Positions 24,983 through 33,834 of a stretch of 64,000 bases of DNA are shown piece after piece. The stretch lies in contig CAYMIJ010000008.1 in NCBI GenBank assembly GCA_964390465.1, positions 60,640 to 124,639 of the forward strand, written 5' to 3'. Source of the DNA: JADZAI01 sp964390465. Its GTDB lineage: Bacteria; Pseudomonadota; Alphaproteobacteria; Micropepsales; Micropepsaceae. How positions within the stretch are numbered: position 1 is the stretch's first letter; each line of letters begins with the position of its first letter. The notes under the pieces were generated by a model. The model ran no database searches. It worked only from the letters and a program-made list of their open reading frames with translations, and was not told where the DNA came from. Both the position numbers and the translations under genes were made by a program.

Positions 24983-26749
24983 TTACTCCTCGCCGTCATC
25001 CTCGTCGTTCTTCTTCTTGGCCTTGGAAAGCGCTGCGCCCAGAATATCGCCCAGCGAGGCGCCGCTGTCCTGCGAGCCATACTGTGCAACCGCTTCCTTC
25101 TCGTCCGAGATTTCACGGGCCTTGATGGAAAGCGAAAGCTGACGCTTGGCCTTGTCGAACGCCGTCACCTTGGCATCGACCTTGTCGCCCACTGCAAAAC
25201 GCTCGGGGCGCTGTTCGGCGCGATCACGCGACAGATCGGCGCGGCGGATGAACGAGGTCATCTCGCCCACCTGCACTTCGATACCACCGTCGTTCACGGC
25301 GATGACTTCGGCGGTGACAGTGTCGTTCTTCTTGACGCCGCCAACCGATGCGACCGGATCAGACCCGAGCTGCTTCACGCCGAGGCTGATGCGTTCCTTT
25401 TCGACATCGACATCCAGAACCTGGGCGCGCACGTGATCGCCCTTCTTGTAGTTCTGGATCGCCTGCTCGCCGGGCACCTTCCAGTCGAGATCCGACAGAT
25501 GCACCATGCCGTCGATGTCGCCATCGAGGCCAACGAACAATCCGAACTCGGTGATGTTTTTCACATCGCCTTCGACAACCGACCCGATCGGGTGCTTGTC
25601 AACGAACTGTGACCAGGGATTTTCCTGCGTCTGCTTCAGGCCGAGGCTGATGCGGCGCTTGGAGGTGTCGACCTCAAGAACCTTCACTTCCACTTCCTGG
25701 CTGGTGGCGACGATCTTGCCGGGGTGGACGTTCTTCTTCACCCACGACATTTCCGAAACGTGCACGAGGCCTTCAACGCCCGGCTCCAGCTCAACAAACG
25801 CGCCGTAATCGGTGATGTTGGTGACGCGGCCCTTATAGTTCGCACCGATCGGATATTTCGAAACGGCGGTCTCCCACGGATCGGCCTCAAGCTGCTTCAT
25901 GCCGAGGCTGATGCGCTGGGTGTCGGGGTTGATCTTGACGATCTGCACCTTCAGCGTGTCGCCGATCTTCATGATCTCGCTGGGGTGATTGACGCGGCGC
26001 CATGCCATGTCGGTGACATGGAGCAGGCCGTCGACACCGCCGAGGTCAACGAACGCACCGTAATCGGTGATGTTCTTCACCACGCCGTCGATGATCTGGC
26101 CTTCAGTGAGGTTCGAGACGATCTCGTTGCGCTGTTCGGCGCGCGCTTCTTCCAGAACGGCGCGGCGTGACACGACGATGTTACCGCGCTTGCGGTCCAT
26201 CTTCAGAATCTGGAACGGCTGTGCCTGATTCATCAGCGGGCCGACATCGCGGATCGGGCGCACATCGACCTGGCTGCCCGGCAGGAAGGCCGTGGCACCA
26301 TCAAGGTCAACGGTGAAGCCGCCTTTGACGCGACCAAAGATCACGCCGATGACGCGCTGATTGGCGTTGGCAGCGACTTCAAGCTTCACCCACGATTCCT
26401 CGCGGCGAGCCTTTTCACGGCTGAGCACGGCTTCGCCCTGGGCGTTTTCGATACGATCGAGGAACACCTCGACCATGTCACCGGCTTTCACATCGGCGGG
26501 CACGCCGGGCATGGCGAACTCTTTCACCGGGATGCGGCCTTCGGTCTTCAGGCCGACATCGACGATGACGAAATCATTTTCGACGGCGATCACGTGGCCG
26601 CGCACGACATGGCCTTCGGCGGCGGCATGTTCGTGGAAGCTTTCTTCCAGCATCGCGGCGAAATCATCGCGGCTGGGCGTGGCGCTGAGCGCGTCGTTGG
26701 CAGAATTGATTGCACCCTTGCGGGCAGTTGTTTTGGCGGTACGAGCCAT
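24983..26749 (-). CDS. rpsA: 30S ribosomal protein S1
   Basis: A 588-residue protein made of six S1 RNA-binding domains. Domain boundaries repeat with strings such as GRVTNITDYGAFVELEPGVEGLVHVSEM, in which the G-AFV-L-G-GL-H core recurs; domains 3-6 carry it best, while 1-2 (ribosome-binding) diverge. The C-terminus is acidic and lysine-rich (SKAKKKNDEDDGEE). It binds mRNA leaders and helps initiation. It lies downstream of cmk, the normal aroA-cmk-rpsA order, separated by 134 bases that contain a structured leader. Confidence 0.97.
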   Translation of the reverse strand: MARTAKTTARKGAINSANDALSATPSRDDFAAMLEESFHEHAAAEGHVVRGHVIAVENDFVIVDVGLKTEGRIPVKEFAMPGVPADVKAGDMVEVFLDRIENAQGEAVLSREKARREESWVKLEVAANANQRVIGVIFGRVKGGFTVDLDGATAFLPGSQVDVRPIRDVGPLMNQAQPFQILKMDRKRGNIVVSRRAVLEEARAEQRNEIVSNLTEGQIIDGVVKNITDYGAFVDLGGVDGLLHVTDMAWRRVNHPSEIMKIGDTLKVQIVKINPDTQRISLGMKQLEADPWETAVSKYPIGANYKGRVTNITDYGAFVELEPGVEGLVHVSEMSWVKKNVHPGKIVATSQEVEVKVLEVDTSKRRISLGLKQTQENPWSQFVDKHPIGSVVEGDVKNITEFGLFVGLDGDIDGMVHLSDLDWKVPGEQAIQNYKKGDHVRAQVLDVDVEKERISLGVKQLGSDPVASVGGVKKNDTVTAEVIAVNDGGIEVQVGEMTSFIRRADLSRDRAEQRPERFAVGDKVDAKVTAFDKAKRQLSLSIKAREISDEKEAVAQYGSQDSGASLGDILGAALSKAKKKNDEDDGEE

Positions 26750-26828
26750 TGGTGTTTTAGTCTCCAGTCTTCAGCATATTCAGGCCAGCCGGTTGTTTCC
26801 GGCGGTCTCGCCCCGATAGATAAGACGT

Positions 26829-26864
26829 CGAAACGCGCACCGGGCATGAACCCGGCACGTTTCG
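26829..26864 (-). promoter_or_regulatory. Two-part hairpin in the cmk-rpsA gap
   Basis: CGAAACG (26829-26835) pairs with CGTTTCG (26858-26864), enclosing an inner stem CCGGG/CCCGG with a six-base loop and small bulges. No T-run follows on the minus strand, so it looks more like a leader structure or attenuator for rpsA than a terminator. Function is inferred only from position. Confidence 0.4.
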
Positions 26865-26883
26865 AAATCCAAAGATCAGAGCT

Positions 26884-27531
26884 TCAGGCTTCGATTTTGC
26901 CGCTGGCCGCCCTGATGGCTGCCGCGACGGCGGCGTCTATAGTCAAATCGGTGGTATCCAGCAAGACCGCGTCAGGGGCGGCTTTCAGCGGCGAGGCCGC
27001 CCGCGTGATATCGCGATGATCGCGGGCGCGGATTTCACCCAGAATCTGCTCATAGGGTTTGGCATCGCCATGGGAGGAAAGCTCACGCCAGCGGCGCTGG
27101 GCGCGTATCTCGGTATCTGCGGTGACAAACAGCTTCACGGGCGCATCCGGGCAGATGACCGTGCCGATGTCGCGCCCGTCGATAACAATGCCGCGTCCGC
27201 CCGGCGGCGCGGCGGCCAGACGCGTCTGGATGGCCCGGAGCGCCGCCCGCACCTCAGGAATGGCCGAGACGATGGACGCCGCCTCACCCACCTGCGCCGA
27301 GCGCAGTTCCGTATCCGGAACAATGCCTGGTTTAAAGCCATTAACGGCTCTCAAAACGGCGGCATGGTCAGCCGGATCATCGCCCGCCCTTAGCACCAGC
27401 GCCGCCACGGTGCGGTAAAGCGAGCCGGTATCGAGATGGTCGAGGCTGAAATGCGCCGCCAACGCCCTGGCAATCGTGCCCTTGCCCGAGGCGGCGGTGC
27501 CGTCAATGGCGATGACGATGGGGCGGCTCAC
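26884..27531 (-). CDS. cmk: Cytidylate kinase
   Basis: A 215-residue nucleoside monophosphate kinase that phosphorylates CMP and dCMP. The P-loop is IDGTAASGKGTIARAL (about 9-24); YRTVAAL, the IDGRDIGTVICPDA segment and RAQRRWREL cover the CMP site and lid. The ATG overlaps the aroA stop by four bases, so aroA and cmk are translationally coupled. Confidence 0.96.
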   Translation of the reverse strand: MSRPIVIAIDGTAASGKGTIARALAAHFSLDHLDTGSLYRTVAALVLRAGDDPADHAAVLRAVNGFKPGIVPDTELRSAQVGEAASIVSAIPEVRAALRAIQTRLAAAPPGGRGIVIDGRDIGTVICPDAPVKLFVTADTEIRAQRRWRELSSHGDAKPYEQILGEIRARDHRDITRAASPLKAAPDAVLLDTTDLTIDAAVAAAIRAASGKIEA

Positions 27532-28877
27532 CGGTTCACCTTCTGAAAGCCAGCACCAAGCCCGGCCATGAGATCAGCAAAACCCGGAAACGAAGTGGCG
27601 ATGAAGGCGCTGTCATCCACCGTTACCGGGTTTTTCGCGGCCAGACCCGCCACCAGAAACGACATGGCGATGCGGTGGTCCATCTCGGTGGCGATCAGCG
27701 CCCCGCCCGGCATACCGCCGGGGCCGCGCCCTTCGATGATGAGGCCGTCTTCCAGTTCTTCGACCTGCACGCCACAGGCGGCAAGCCCCCGCGCCATCGC
27801 GGCCAGACGGTCGCTTTCCTTGACCCGGAGCTCCTTCAGGCCGCGCATGATGGTGCGGCCTTCGGCAAAAGAGGCCAGCACCGCCAGAATGGGATATTCA
27901 TCGATCATCGAAGGGGCGCGTTCCGGGGGCACCTCGACGCCCTTCAGGGATGAGAATCTGGCCCGTAACGAGGCCACCGGCTCACCGCTTTCTTCGCGGG
28001 TTTCCAGCAGATCGAGAGATGCTCCCATCTCACGTAGGGTCTCGTACAGACCGGCGCGGGTGGGATTGAGCAAAACGCCTTCAATGGTGACATCCGATCC
28101 CGGGGCCAGCAGCGCGGCGGCGAGCGGGAAAGCGGCCGATGAGGGGTCAGCGGGAACGGACACGTGGGTCGCGGTCAGCTCGGCATGTCCGCCAACCGTG
28201 ACAGCCACACCCTGCTCGTGTGCCTCGACCACCACGCTGGCCCCGAAGGCCCGCAGCATCCGTTCGGTGTGATCACGGGTTGCTTCCTTTTCAATGACAG
28301 TCGTGCAGCCCGGCGCATTGAGGCCGGCCAGCAGAATGGCTGATTTCACCTGTGCCGAAGCGACCGGGGAAACATAGGTAACCGGCATCGGGCTTTCGCT
28401 GCCGCGCAGAGTCAAAGGCAGCCTGCCGCTTGCCCGGCCCATAGATACGCAACCGAAACGGGCCAGCGGATCCAGCACGCGCCCCATCGGGCGGCGGCAA
28501 AGCGAGGCATCGCCGGTAAATGTGCAGGCAATCGGCGTGGTCGCTACAGCCCCCATGACCAGACGCACGCCGGTGCCCGAATTGCCATGGTCGAGCACCT
28601 GGCCGGGCTCAGCAAAACCGCCCGTGCCGACCCCCTGTACAGTCCAGGCACCCTCGCCCGTACGGCTGACTTTTGCCCCCAGCGCCGCCATGGCCTGCCC
28701 CGTGCGCAGGACATCCTCGCCTTCCAGCAGGCCGGAGATCGTGGTTTCACCCAGCGCCATGGCCCCCAGAATGAGCGCCCGGTGCGAGATGGACTTGTCA
28801 CCCGGTACACGGATCCTGCCGGCAAGCGTGTGGCCGGCGCGCGCGCGCAAGGGTTGAGGCGGCTCAGCCGTCATCAT
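27528..28877 (-). CDS. aroA: 3-phosphoshikimate 1-carboxyvinyltransferase (EPSP synthase)
   Basis: Joins shikimate-3-phosphate and PEP in the aromatic amino acid pathway. The protein is about 449 residues from the ATG at 28877 (MMTAEPPQPLRARAG). Motifs: PGDKSISHRALILGAMA, LDHGNSGTGVRL (LxNxGTxxR class), and RVKESDRLAAMARGL near the C-terminus. The frame is open to 28937, but the extra residues are not like the family. It is the first gene of aroA-cmk-rpsA. Confidence 0.95.
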   Translation of the reverse strand: MMTAEPPQPLRARAGHTLAGRIRVPGDKSISHRALILGAMALGETTISGLLEGEDVLRTGQAMAALGAKVSRTGEGAWTVQGVGTGGFAEPGQVLDHGNSGTGVRLVMGAVATTPIACTFTGDASLCRRPMGRVLDPLARFGCVSMGRASGRLPLTLRGSESPMPVTYVSPVASAQVKSAILLAGLNAPGCTTVIEKEATRDHTERMLRAFGASVVVEAHEQGVAVTVGGHAELTATHVSVPADPSSAAFPLAAALLAPGSDVTIEGVLLNPTRAGLYETLREMGASLDLLETREESGEPVASLRARFSSLKGVEVPPERAPSMIDEYPILAVLASFAEGRTIMRGLKELRVKESDRLAAMARGLAACGVQVEELEDGLIIEGRGPGGMPGGALIATEMDHRIAMSFLVAGLAAKNPVTVDDSAFIATSFPGFADLMAGLGAGFQKVNR

Positions 28878-29010
28878 GGAGATAAAGGGTCCGATGGAAA
28901 AAACGTGTTTTCCCTTTTGACAGGGGCGCGCGCGCATGGCAATGGTCCGCGCCCTTTTGCAAGGCCTGCCGCAAGGTGCGCCAGCATTGTCATTTCAGGA
29001 TTGAAGATTC

Positions 29011-29538
29011 GTGGCTGATCCCAAGCTTGGCACGAAGCGTCAGTGCCCCTCGTGCGGCGCTCGCTTTTACGATCTCAACAAGAAGCCGTCCGAGTGCCCT
29101 AAATGTGCACACGTCTTCGAACCGGAAGTCCTTCTGAAGCCGCGCAAACCGCGCGCCGCTGAAAAGGCCAGAGAGGTGGCCCGCGCACCACAGGCCGCTG
29201 AGGCTGAGGATGATGATGCGGAGGAGTCCGAGGACGAGGCCGATGAGGCTGACGAGTCAGCGGATGCCGAAGCCGAAGACGAAGAAATCGAAGCCGCCGA
29301 TGAAGGTGCCGAAGAGCTGACCGGCGATGAAGATGAGGACGAGGATGAGGACGACGCCCCCGCCAAGGGACGCCGTGGCTCGACCGAGTCTGTCGACCCT
29401 GATCTCGAAGAGTTTGACGAGGACGAGATCGAAGGCGACGACGAAGATGACGACGGCACGCTGATCGAGGACGATGAAGATGGCGGCGATGACCTGTCAG
29501 ACATTGTCGACGATAGTGGCGGCAAGGACGACATGTAA
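29011..29538 (+). CDS. FYDLN-acid (TIGR02300) zinc-ribbon protein with polyacidic tail
   Basis: A 175-residue protein with an N-terminal zinc ribbon: Cys12-x2-Cys15 and Cys29-x2-Cys32 surround the family signature RFYDLNKKPSECPKC. From residue 65 it is almost all Asp, Glu, Ala and Ser. Translation starts at GTG 29011. The family is widespread in alphaproteobacteria, next to aroA or tRNA-Ala as here, with no established function. A long antisense open frame opposite the acidic tail reflects GAx codon bias only. Confidence 0.88.
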   Translation: MADPKLGTKRQCPSCGARFYDLNKKPSECPKCAHVFEPEVLLKPRKPRAAEKAREVARAPQAAEAEDDDAEESEDEADEADESADAEAEDEEIEAADEGAEELTGDEDEDEDEDDAPAKGRRGSTESVDPDLEEFDEDEIEGDDEDDDGTLIEDDEDGGDDLSDIVDDSGGKDDM

Positions 29539-29626
29539 TCAGGCTGCGAAAGCAGCTTGAAGTTTTCGGGCGCGGAGACTAAACCTCCGCCCCTTCGCGC
29601 CGGGCCCCCAAACCCGGCAGCTGTGT

Positions 29627-29702
<76 letters not shown>

Positions 29703-29718
29703 ATTCCCTCAAATCACA

Positions 29719-30546
29719 TCAATCGCGCAGCAGCTCGTTGATCGAGGTTTTCGAGCGCGTTTTTGCATCCACGGTCTTGACGATGACCGCGCAGGCCAGT
29801 GATGGCGCGCCATTGCCGCCGCCCAGCGTGCCCGGCACCACCACCGAGTAAGGCGGCACGCGGCCATAGTGGATTTCGCCGCTCATGCGATCAACGATCT
29901 TGGTCGACTGGCCAAGGAATACGCCCATCGAAATGACCGAGCCTTCGCCAACGATCACTCCCTCGGCGACTTCCGAGCGCGCGCCGACGAAACAGTCATC
30001 CTCGATCACCACCGGACCGGCCTGAAGCGGCTCCAGCACGCCGCCAATGCCCGCCCCGCCCGAGATATGCACACGCGCACCGATCTGCGCGCAACTGCCC
30101 ACTGTCGCCCAAGTGTCGACCATGGTGTTTTCGCCCACATGCGCGCCAACATTCACAAAGCTCGGCATCAGCACCGCGCCCTTCGCGATGAAGGCCGAAC
30201 GGCGCACCACACAGCCCGGCACCGCGCGGAAACCGGCGGCACGGAAATCAGCCGCGCCCCAGCCTTCAAACTTCGAAGGCACCTTATCCCACCAATGGGT
30301 GTTTTCACCCGGCGCCCCGGCGATAAGACCCATATCGTTCAGCCGGAAAGACAGCAGCACGGCCTTCTTCAGCCATTGATGCACGACCCATTCCCCGCCT
30401 GATTTTTCAGCGACCCGCACCTCGCCCCGATCGAGTAGGGCCAGCGCCTCACTCACCGCCTCGCGCGCTTCGCCTTTGGTGGCGGGCGACAGCGTGTCGC
30501 GCGCTTCCCATGCGGCTTCGATGGCGGAAGTGAGGGACGAGGTCAT
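29719..30546 (-). CDS. dapD: Tetrahydrodipicolinate N-succinyltransferase
   Basis: Succinyl-CoA-dependent step of lysine and diaminopimelate synthesis. 275 residues from the ATG at 30546 (MTSSLTSAIEAAWEARD); the frame extends to 30660 through the upstream gene, but the family begins here. The C-terminal two thirds is a left-handed beta-helix (VGAHVGENTMVDTWATVGS, IGARVHISGGAGIGG, IEDDCFVGARSEVAEGVIVG). It starts one base after the stop of the HAD nucleotidase gene, the usual alphaproteobacterial pair. Confidence 0.95.
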   Translation of the reverse strand: MTSSLTSAIEAAWEARDTLSPATKGEAREAVSEALALLDRGEVRVAEKSGGEWVVHQWLKKAVLLSFRLNDMGLIAGAPGENTHWWDKVPSKFEGWGAADFRAAGFRAVPGCVVRRSAFIAKGAVLMPSFVNVGAHVGENTMVDTWATVGSCAQIGARVHISGGAGIGGVLEPLQAGPVVIEDDCFVGARSEVAEGVIVGEGSVISMGVFLGQSTKIVDRMSGEIHYGRVPPYSVVVPGTLGGGNGAPSLACAVIVKTVDAKTRSKTSINELLRD

Positions 30547-30547
30547 G

Positions 30548-31237
30548 TCAGGCTCCAAAATCAATGTCGTGCAGGAAATCGGCGAGGGCATCAGCCACAT
30601 GGTGGACATGTTCGTCGTGATCACCGCCCAGCGCGCCGCGCTTCGACCATTCATCGTCATTGGCGATCCACACCGTGGTCATACCCAGAAGCGCCGCCGG
30701 CTTCAGATTACGTTTCATGTCCTCAAACATCGCGGTGCTTTCACCTGGCGCGCCGTAATGCTTCAGCACTTCATGATAGCCGTGCGGGTCGGGTTTGGGC
30801 CGGTAGCCCGATGAGACAATGTCGAACACCGCGTCGAAGTGGCCGAGAATACCAAGGCGACCGGCGACATTTTCGGCATGGGCGCGGCTGCCATTGGTGA
30901 AGATCGCCTTGCGGCCCGGCAGGCGATCAAGCGCCGCCGCAAGATGACCATCTTGGCCCAGCGCGCCGAGGTCGATGTCGTGGACATGGTCCAGAAAGCG
31001 CTGCGGGTCCATGTTGTGGCGGGTCATCAACCCGGCCAGCGTGGTGCCGTAATCGGAATAAAGCTGTTTCTGATAGGTGTGTGCGGCGTCCTCAGCGAGA
31101 TCAAACTCGGCCATCAGGAAGCGTCGCATGTTGCGGTCGATCTGCGGGAAAACGCCCGACGAGGCGTCGTAGAGCGTGTTGTCCAGATCGAACAACCACA
31201 CATCCACATGGGCAAAATCGGGCTTTTTGGGCGTCAT
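30548..31237 (-). CDS. HAD-family pyrimidine 5'-nucleotidase
   Basis: A 229-residue HAD phosphatase of the Sdt1/Ppn type. Motif I is FDLDNTLYD (16-24, nucleophile Asp17), motif II FTNGS, the lysine lies in GYRPKPDP, and motif IV is MFEDMKRNL. Expected to remove phosphate from pyrimidine nucleotides in the cytosol. It immediately precedes dapD on the same strand, an arrangement common in the class. Divergent from the DUF2336 gene across 82 bases. Confidence 0.87.
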   Translation of the reverse strand: MTPKKPDFAHVDVWLFDLDNTLYDASSGVFPQIDRNMRRFLMAEFDLAEDAAHTYQKQLYSDYGTTLAGLMTRHNMDPQRFLDHVHDIDLGALGQDGHLAAALDRLPGRKAIFTNGSRAHAENVAGRLGILGHFDAVFDIVSSGYRPKPDPHGYHEVLKHYGAPGESTAMFEDMKRNLKPAALLGMTTVWIANDDEWSKRGALGGDHDEHVHHVADALADFLHDIDFGA

Positions 31238-31260
31238 TGGCGTGAATCCGGTTAGCAGAC

Positions 31261-31275
31261 TTAAACCGCCATTAA
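31261..31275 (+). promoter_or_regulatory. Predicted CtrA binding site
   Basis: TTAA-ACCGCCA-TTAA is a perfect TTAA-N7-TTAA match to the CtrA recognition pattern. It sits 44 bases before the ATG of the DUF2336 gene and within the divergent region to the HAD nucleotidase. Only two such sites were noticed by eye in the window; the other is in the predicted origin. Confidence 0.6.
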
Positions 31276-31319
31276 CAGCGCCCGGGTTAGAAAAGCGCTG
31301 GATTCAAGAGGCACCCTCC

Positions 31320-32585
31320 ATGCTCAAGTCTGTCGTTGGCAAGCTGTTCGGAAAAGCATTGCCCAAGGACCTCAGCTATGAGGAGGCTCGCAACGCGCTG
31401 GAGAAACAGGACACCAAACTGCGCCACGACCTGGCCGGGCGCGAAGGTGTTGAGCCGGAAATCCTTTATTATCTGGCTGAAGACACCGACCCAGAAATTC
31501 GCAGGAAGGTCGCGCGCAACCCTTCGACGCCAGCCAAGGCCGATCTCAAGCTGAGCGACGACACCGACGATGAAGTCCGTACCGTGCTGGCCCGCAAGGT
31601 GGCGCGGCTGGTGCCCAGCCTCAACGCGATGGAAAGCGAGCGCATCCGCGACATCGTGATCGAAACACTTCAGAAGCTCGCGCGCGATCAATTGCCGCGC
31701 GTGCGCACAATCATTTCCATCGCCGTGAAATCGTCTGCGCACGTCCCGTCGGACATGGTGCGGCGTCTGGCCAAGGATGAGGATTTCGACGTCGCCAAGC
31801 CAGTGCTGGAGTTTTCGCCACTACTCAATGATGCCGACCTGAAAGAGTTGATTGAGCTGGCGCGGGTGACCGACCACATCCAGACCATCGCCAAGCGCCA
31901 CAATATCAGCCCAGCCGTATGCGACGCGATCATCGCGCGGGCCGATATCAAGGCCATTGCCGATCTCATTTCGAACAAGACGGCCAATATCAGCAAGGCC
32001 GCGCTGGAAACCATTGTCGACAAGGCCGCCAGTATTGAAGACTGGCACGGCCCGTTGGTGAAGCGGCCAAACCTGTCATCGCGCATCGTGCGCCGCATTG
32101 CAGGCTTCGTCTCATCGGCACTGATCGACCAGCTGGCCGAAAGACCTGGGCTTGATGATGATACCGTCAACGAGTTGAAAAGCCGGGCGCGCAACAGCAT
32201 CGGCAAGGGCGAACTTGAGACAGCTGACAAGACTGGCGACGCCGAGAAGAAAGTGGCCATGGCCGAAGCCGCCGGGAAGCTGAATGACATCTTTGTCAGC
32301 AACGCGATCGAATCCGATGATCGTGAGGTGGTGATCCTGTCTCTGGCCGCGCTGGCGAAGGCACCTGTTGACAGTGTGCGCCGCCTGATCAGCGCGCGCA
32401 GCGGACGTGCCGTCACCGCATTGGTGTGGAAAGCCCAGTTACCCATGCGCGTTTCGGTAGAAATACAGTCCTTCATGTTGAAGCTGCATCAGAATGAGCG
32501 ACTGCTGGCACGCGGCGGCACGGACTTCCCGCTGGGCGCCGCTGAAATGGGCACCCATCTGGACCTGTTCGGCATCAAAGCCTGA
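31320..32585 (+). CDS. DUF2336 domain protein
   Basis: A 421-residue, all-helical cytosolic protein. It begins MLKSVVGKLFGKALPKDLSYEEARNAL at 31320 with AGAGG upstream. Residues 40-330 carry helical HEAT-like repeats with recurring EDxDxEIRRKVARNPSTP and DEDFDVAKPVLEFSPLL, the DUF2336 pattern. The family is restricted largely to alphaproteobacteria and is of unknown function. The upstream CtrA-type site suggests cell-cycle timed expression (inference). Its 3' end overlaps the convergent NlpC/P60 gene by 11 bases. Confidence 0.83.
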   Translation: MLKSVVGKLFGKALPKDLSYEEARNALEKQDTKLRHDLAGREGVEPEILYYLAEDTDPEIRRKVARNPSTPAKADLKLSDDTDDEVRTVLARKVARLVPSLNAMESERIRDIVIETLQKLARDQLPRVRTIISIAVKSSAHVPSDMVRRLAKDEDFDVAKPVLEFSPLLNDADLKELIELARVTDHIQTIAKRHNISPAVCDAIIARADIKAIADLISNKTANISKAALETIVDKAASIEDWHGPLVKRPNLSSRIVRRIAGFVSSALIDQLAERPGLDDDTVNELKSRARNSIGKGELETADKTGDAEKKVAMAEAAGKLNDIFVSNAIESDDREVVILSLAALAKAPVDSVRRLISARSGRAVTALVWKAQLPMRVSVEIQSFMLKLHQNERLLARGGTDFPLGAAEMGTHLDLFGIKA

Positions 32586-33432
32586 GGGGCAGACGCCTGA
32601 CCGCCGATATCGCGGCGCTGCTGGACGCGTGGATACGAGCCACCGCTTTGGCCAGCGGCTCGCTGGCGACGCTCATGTGATGGGCGTTGGCATGCAGAAG
32701 CGTCACCGCATCGCGCATGATGCCGACATGGCCTTTCCAGAAAATCAGATCGCCGCGCCGCAAGCCCTGAAGTGCGCCTGACACAATATACTGATCACCC
32801 AGCGCCGCCTGTTGCATGTCGGTATCGCGGGGGGCTTTCACGCCACTGATATCGAGCGCGGTTTGAACAAGACCTGAGCAGTCAAAGCCCAGTGGTGTGC
32901 GCCCGCCCCACAGATAAGGCACACCCAGAAAGCGCTCGGCCACCTGAACGAAGTCGTCAGCGGTGGCATCAAGCGGCGCGGTGTGACGCGTGAAGATGAA
33001 ACCGCCCTGCGGCAGCGGCGCATAAACCCCGACACCCGGCGCAACGCGCGCATTCATCGGCAACGTCATCACCACCGGCGATTTCATGTCTGCCGCCGCA
33101 TAGACGAAGGTCGATGACGCTGTGACCCGGTGCGTCGGCACAGCATGTACCGGGCCCAATGCTGCCGCGCTGACATAGCCAACATAGCCGTCATAGAGAG
33201 ACTGGCCCCAGCACCAACCGCCCGAGGTTTCATAGACCATGAAATCTTCGCCAAAGAGCAGTTCGGTTTCGACTGGCGCATCGGCGGCGGGGCGGCGGCG
33301 CAGCCATGTTTTTGGCGCGCAGCAGGAAAGCGGCCTGCCATCAGTAAACCGCGCCGCCGGCACACGGCCCTGCAGATAACGCGCCGCCAGATCAGGCCGC
33401 GCTGGCGTCAGGCGCGGATCAGGCGCGGTCAT
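32575..33432 (-). CDS. NlpC/P60 (C40) cell-wall peptidase
   Basis: A 285-residue protein with SH3-like sequence in the N-terminal half (for example TELLFGEDFMVYETSGGWCWGQS) and an NlpC/P60 domain from about 160. The catalytic cysteine lies in FDCSGLVQTAL, the histidine in KGHVGIMRD and the third polar residue in LHANAHHMSV. It would cut peptide bonds in peptidoglycan stems. No clear signal peptide, as in many members that act on recycled muropeptides. Its ATG overlaps the stop of the MarR gene by four bases. Confidence 0.9.
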   Translation of the reverse strand: MTAPDPRLTPARPDLAARYLQGRVPAARFTDGRPLSCCAPKTWLRRRPAADAPVETELLFGEDFMVYETSGGWCWGQSLYDGYVGYVSAAALGPVHAVPTHRVTASSTFVYAAADMKSPVVMTLPMNARVAPGVGVYAPLPQGGFIFTRHTAPLDATADDFVQVAERFLGVPYLWGGRTPLGFDCSGLVQTALDISGVKAPRDTDMQQAALGDQYIVSGALQGLRRGDLIFWKGHVGIMRDAVTLLHANAHHMSVASEPLAKAVARIHASSSAAISAVRRLPLRL

Positions 33433-33782
33433 ATATTGTCGAACTGCTGGGCCGTCGCTGAGATGCGGTCGCCAAGCGCGCTGAGAAATACCGACCCCTT
33501 CACCGTGCGCTGCACCAGCACATTGCGCCGATCGGTTTCATCGCGGCGACGCTTCAACAGCTCCGCCCGTCCCAGCGTATCGAGCGCGCGGGTGATGGCG
33601 GGCTTGGTGACATTCAGGGTCTGGGCCAGACCGCGCACGGTATGCGGCGGCGGCAGGAGATACACCTGGAGCAGAATGGCGAGCTGGCGCTGGGTGAGAT
33701 CGGGCGCGTCCGAGCGCACACCATCCAGTGTGACCTGCCGCAGCAGACCAAGCGCGGTCATTGGTTTTATGTCGAGCGGCAT
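33429..33782 (-). CDS. MarR-family transcriptional regulator
   Basis: A 117-residue winged-helix protein starting at MPLDIKPMTALGLL. LTQRQLAILLQVYLLPPPHTVRGLAQTLNVTKPAITRALDTLGRAELL is the helix-turn-helix, and KRRRDETDRRNVLVQRTVKG the wing. It is shorter than most MarR proteins (about 140), lacking part of the N-terminal dimerisation helix. It lies between the M17 peptidase and NlpC/P60 genes and overlaps the latter, so it may control these two peptidase genes (inference). Confidence 0.85.
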   Translation of the reverse strand: MPLDIKPMTALGLLRQVTLDGVRSDAPDLTQRQLAILLQVYLLPPPHTVRGLAQTLNVTKPAITRALDTLGRAELLKRRRDETDRRNVLVQRTVKGSVFLSALGDRISATAQQFDNI

Positions 33783-33834
33783 GGGGGAATCCGCGAATGT
33801 CCTTGAAGCAGTGTGCGAGCGAATGCCCGATCCA

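Noticed and set aside
29067..29534. Serine-rich 155-codon frame on the minus strand
   Set aside because: It is the reverse reading of the GAT/GAG-rich acidic tail of the FYDLN protein, giving poly-Ser by codon complementarity.
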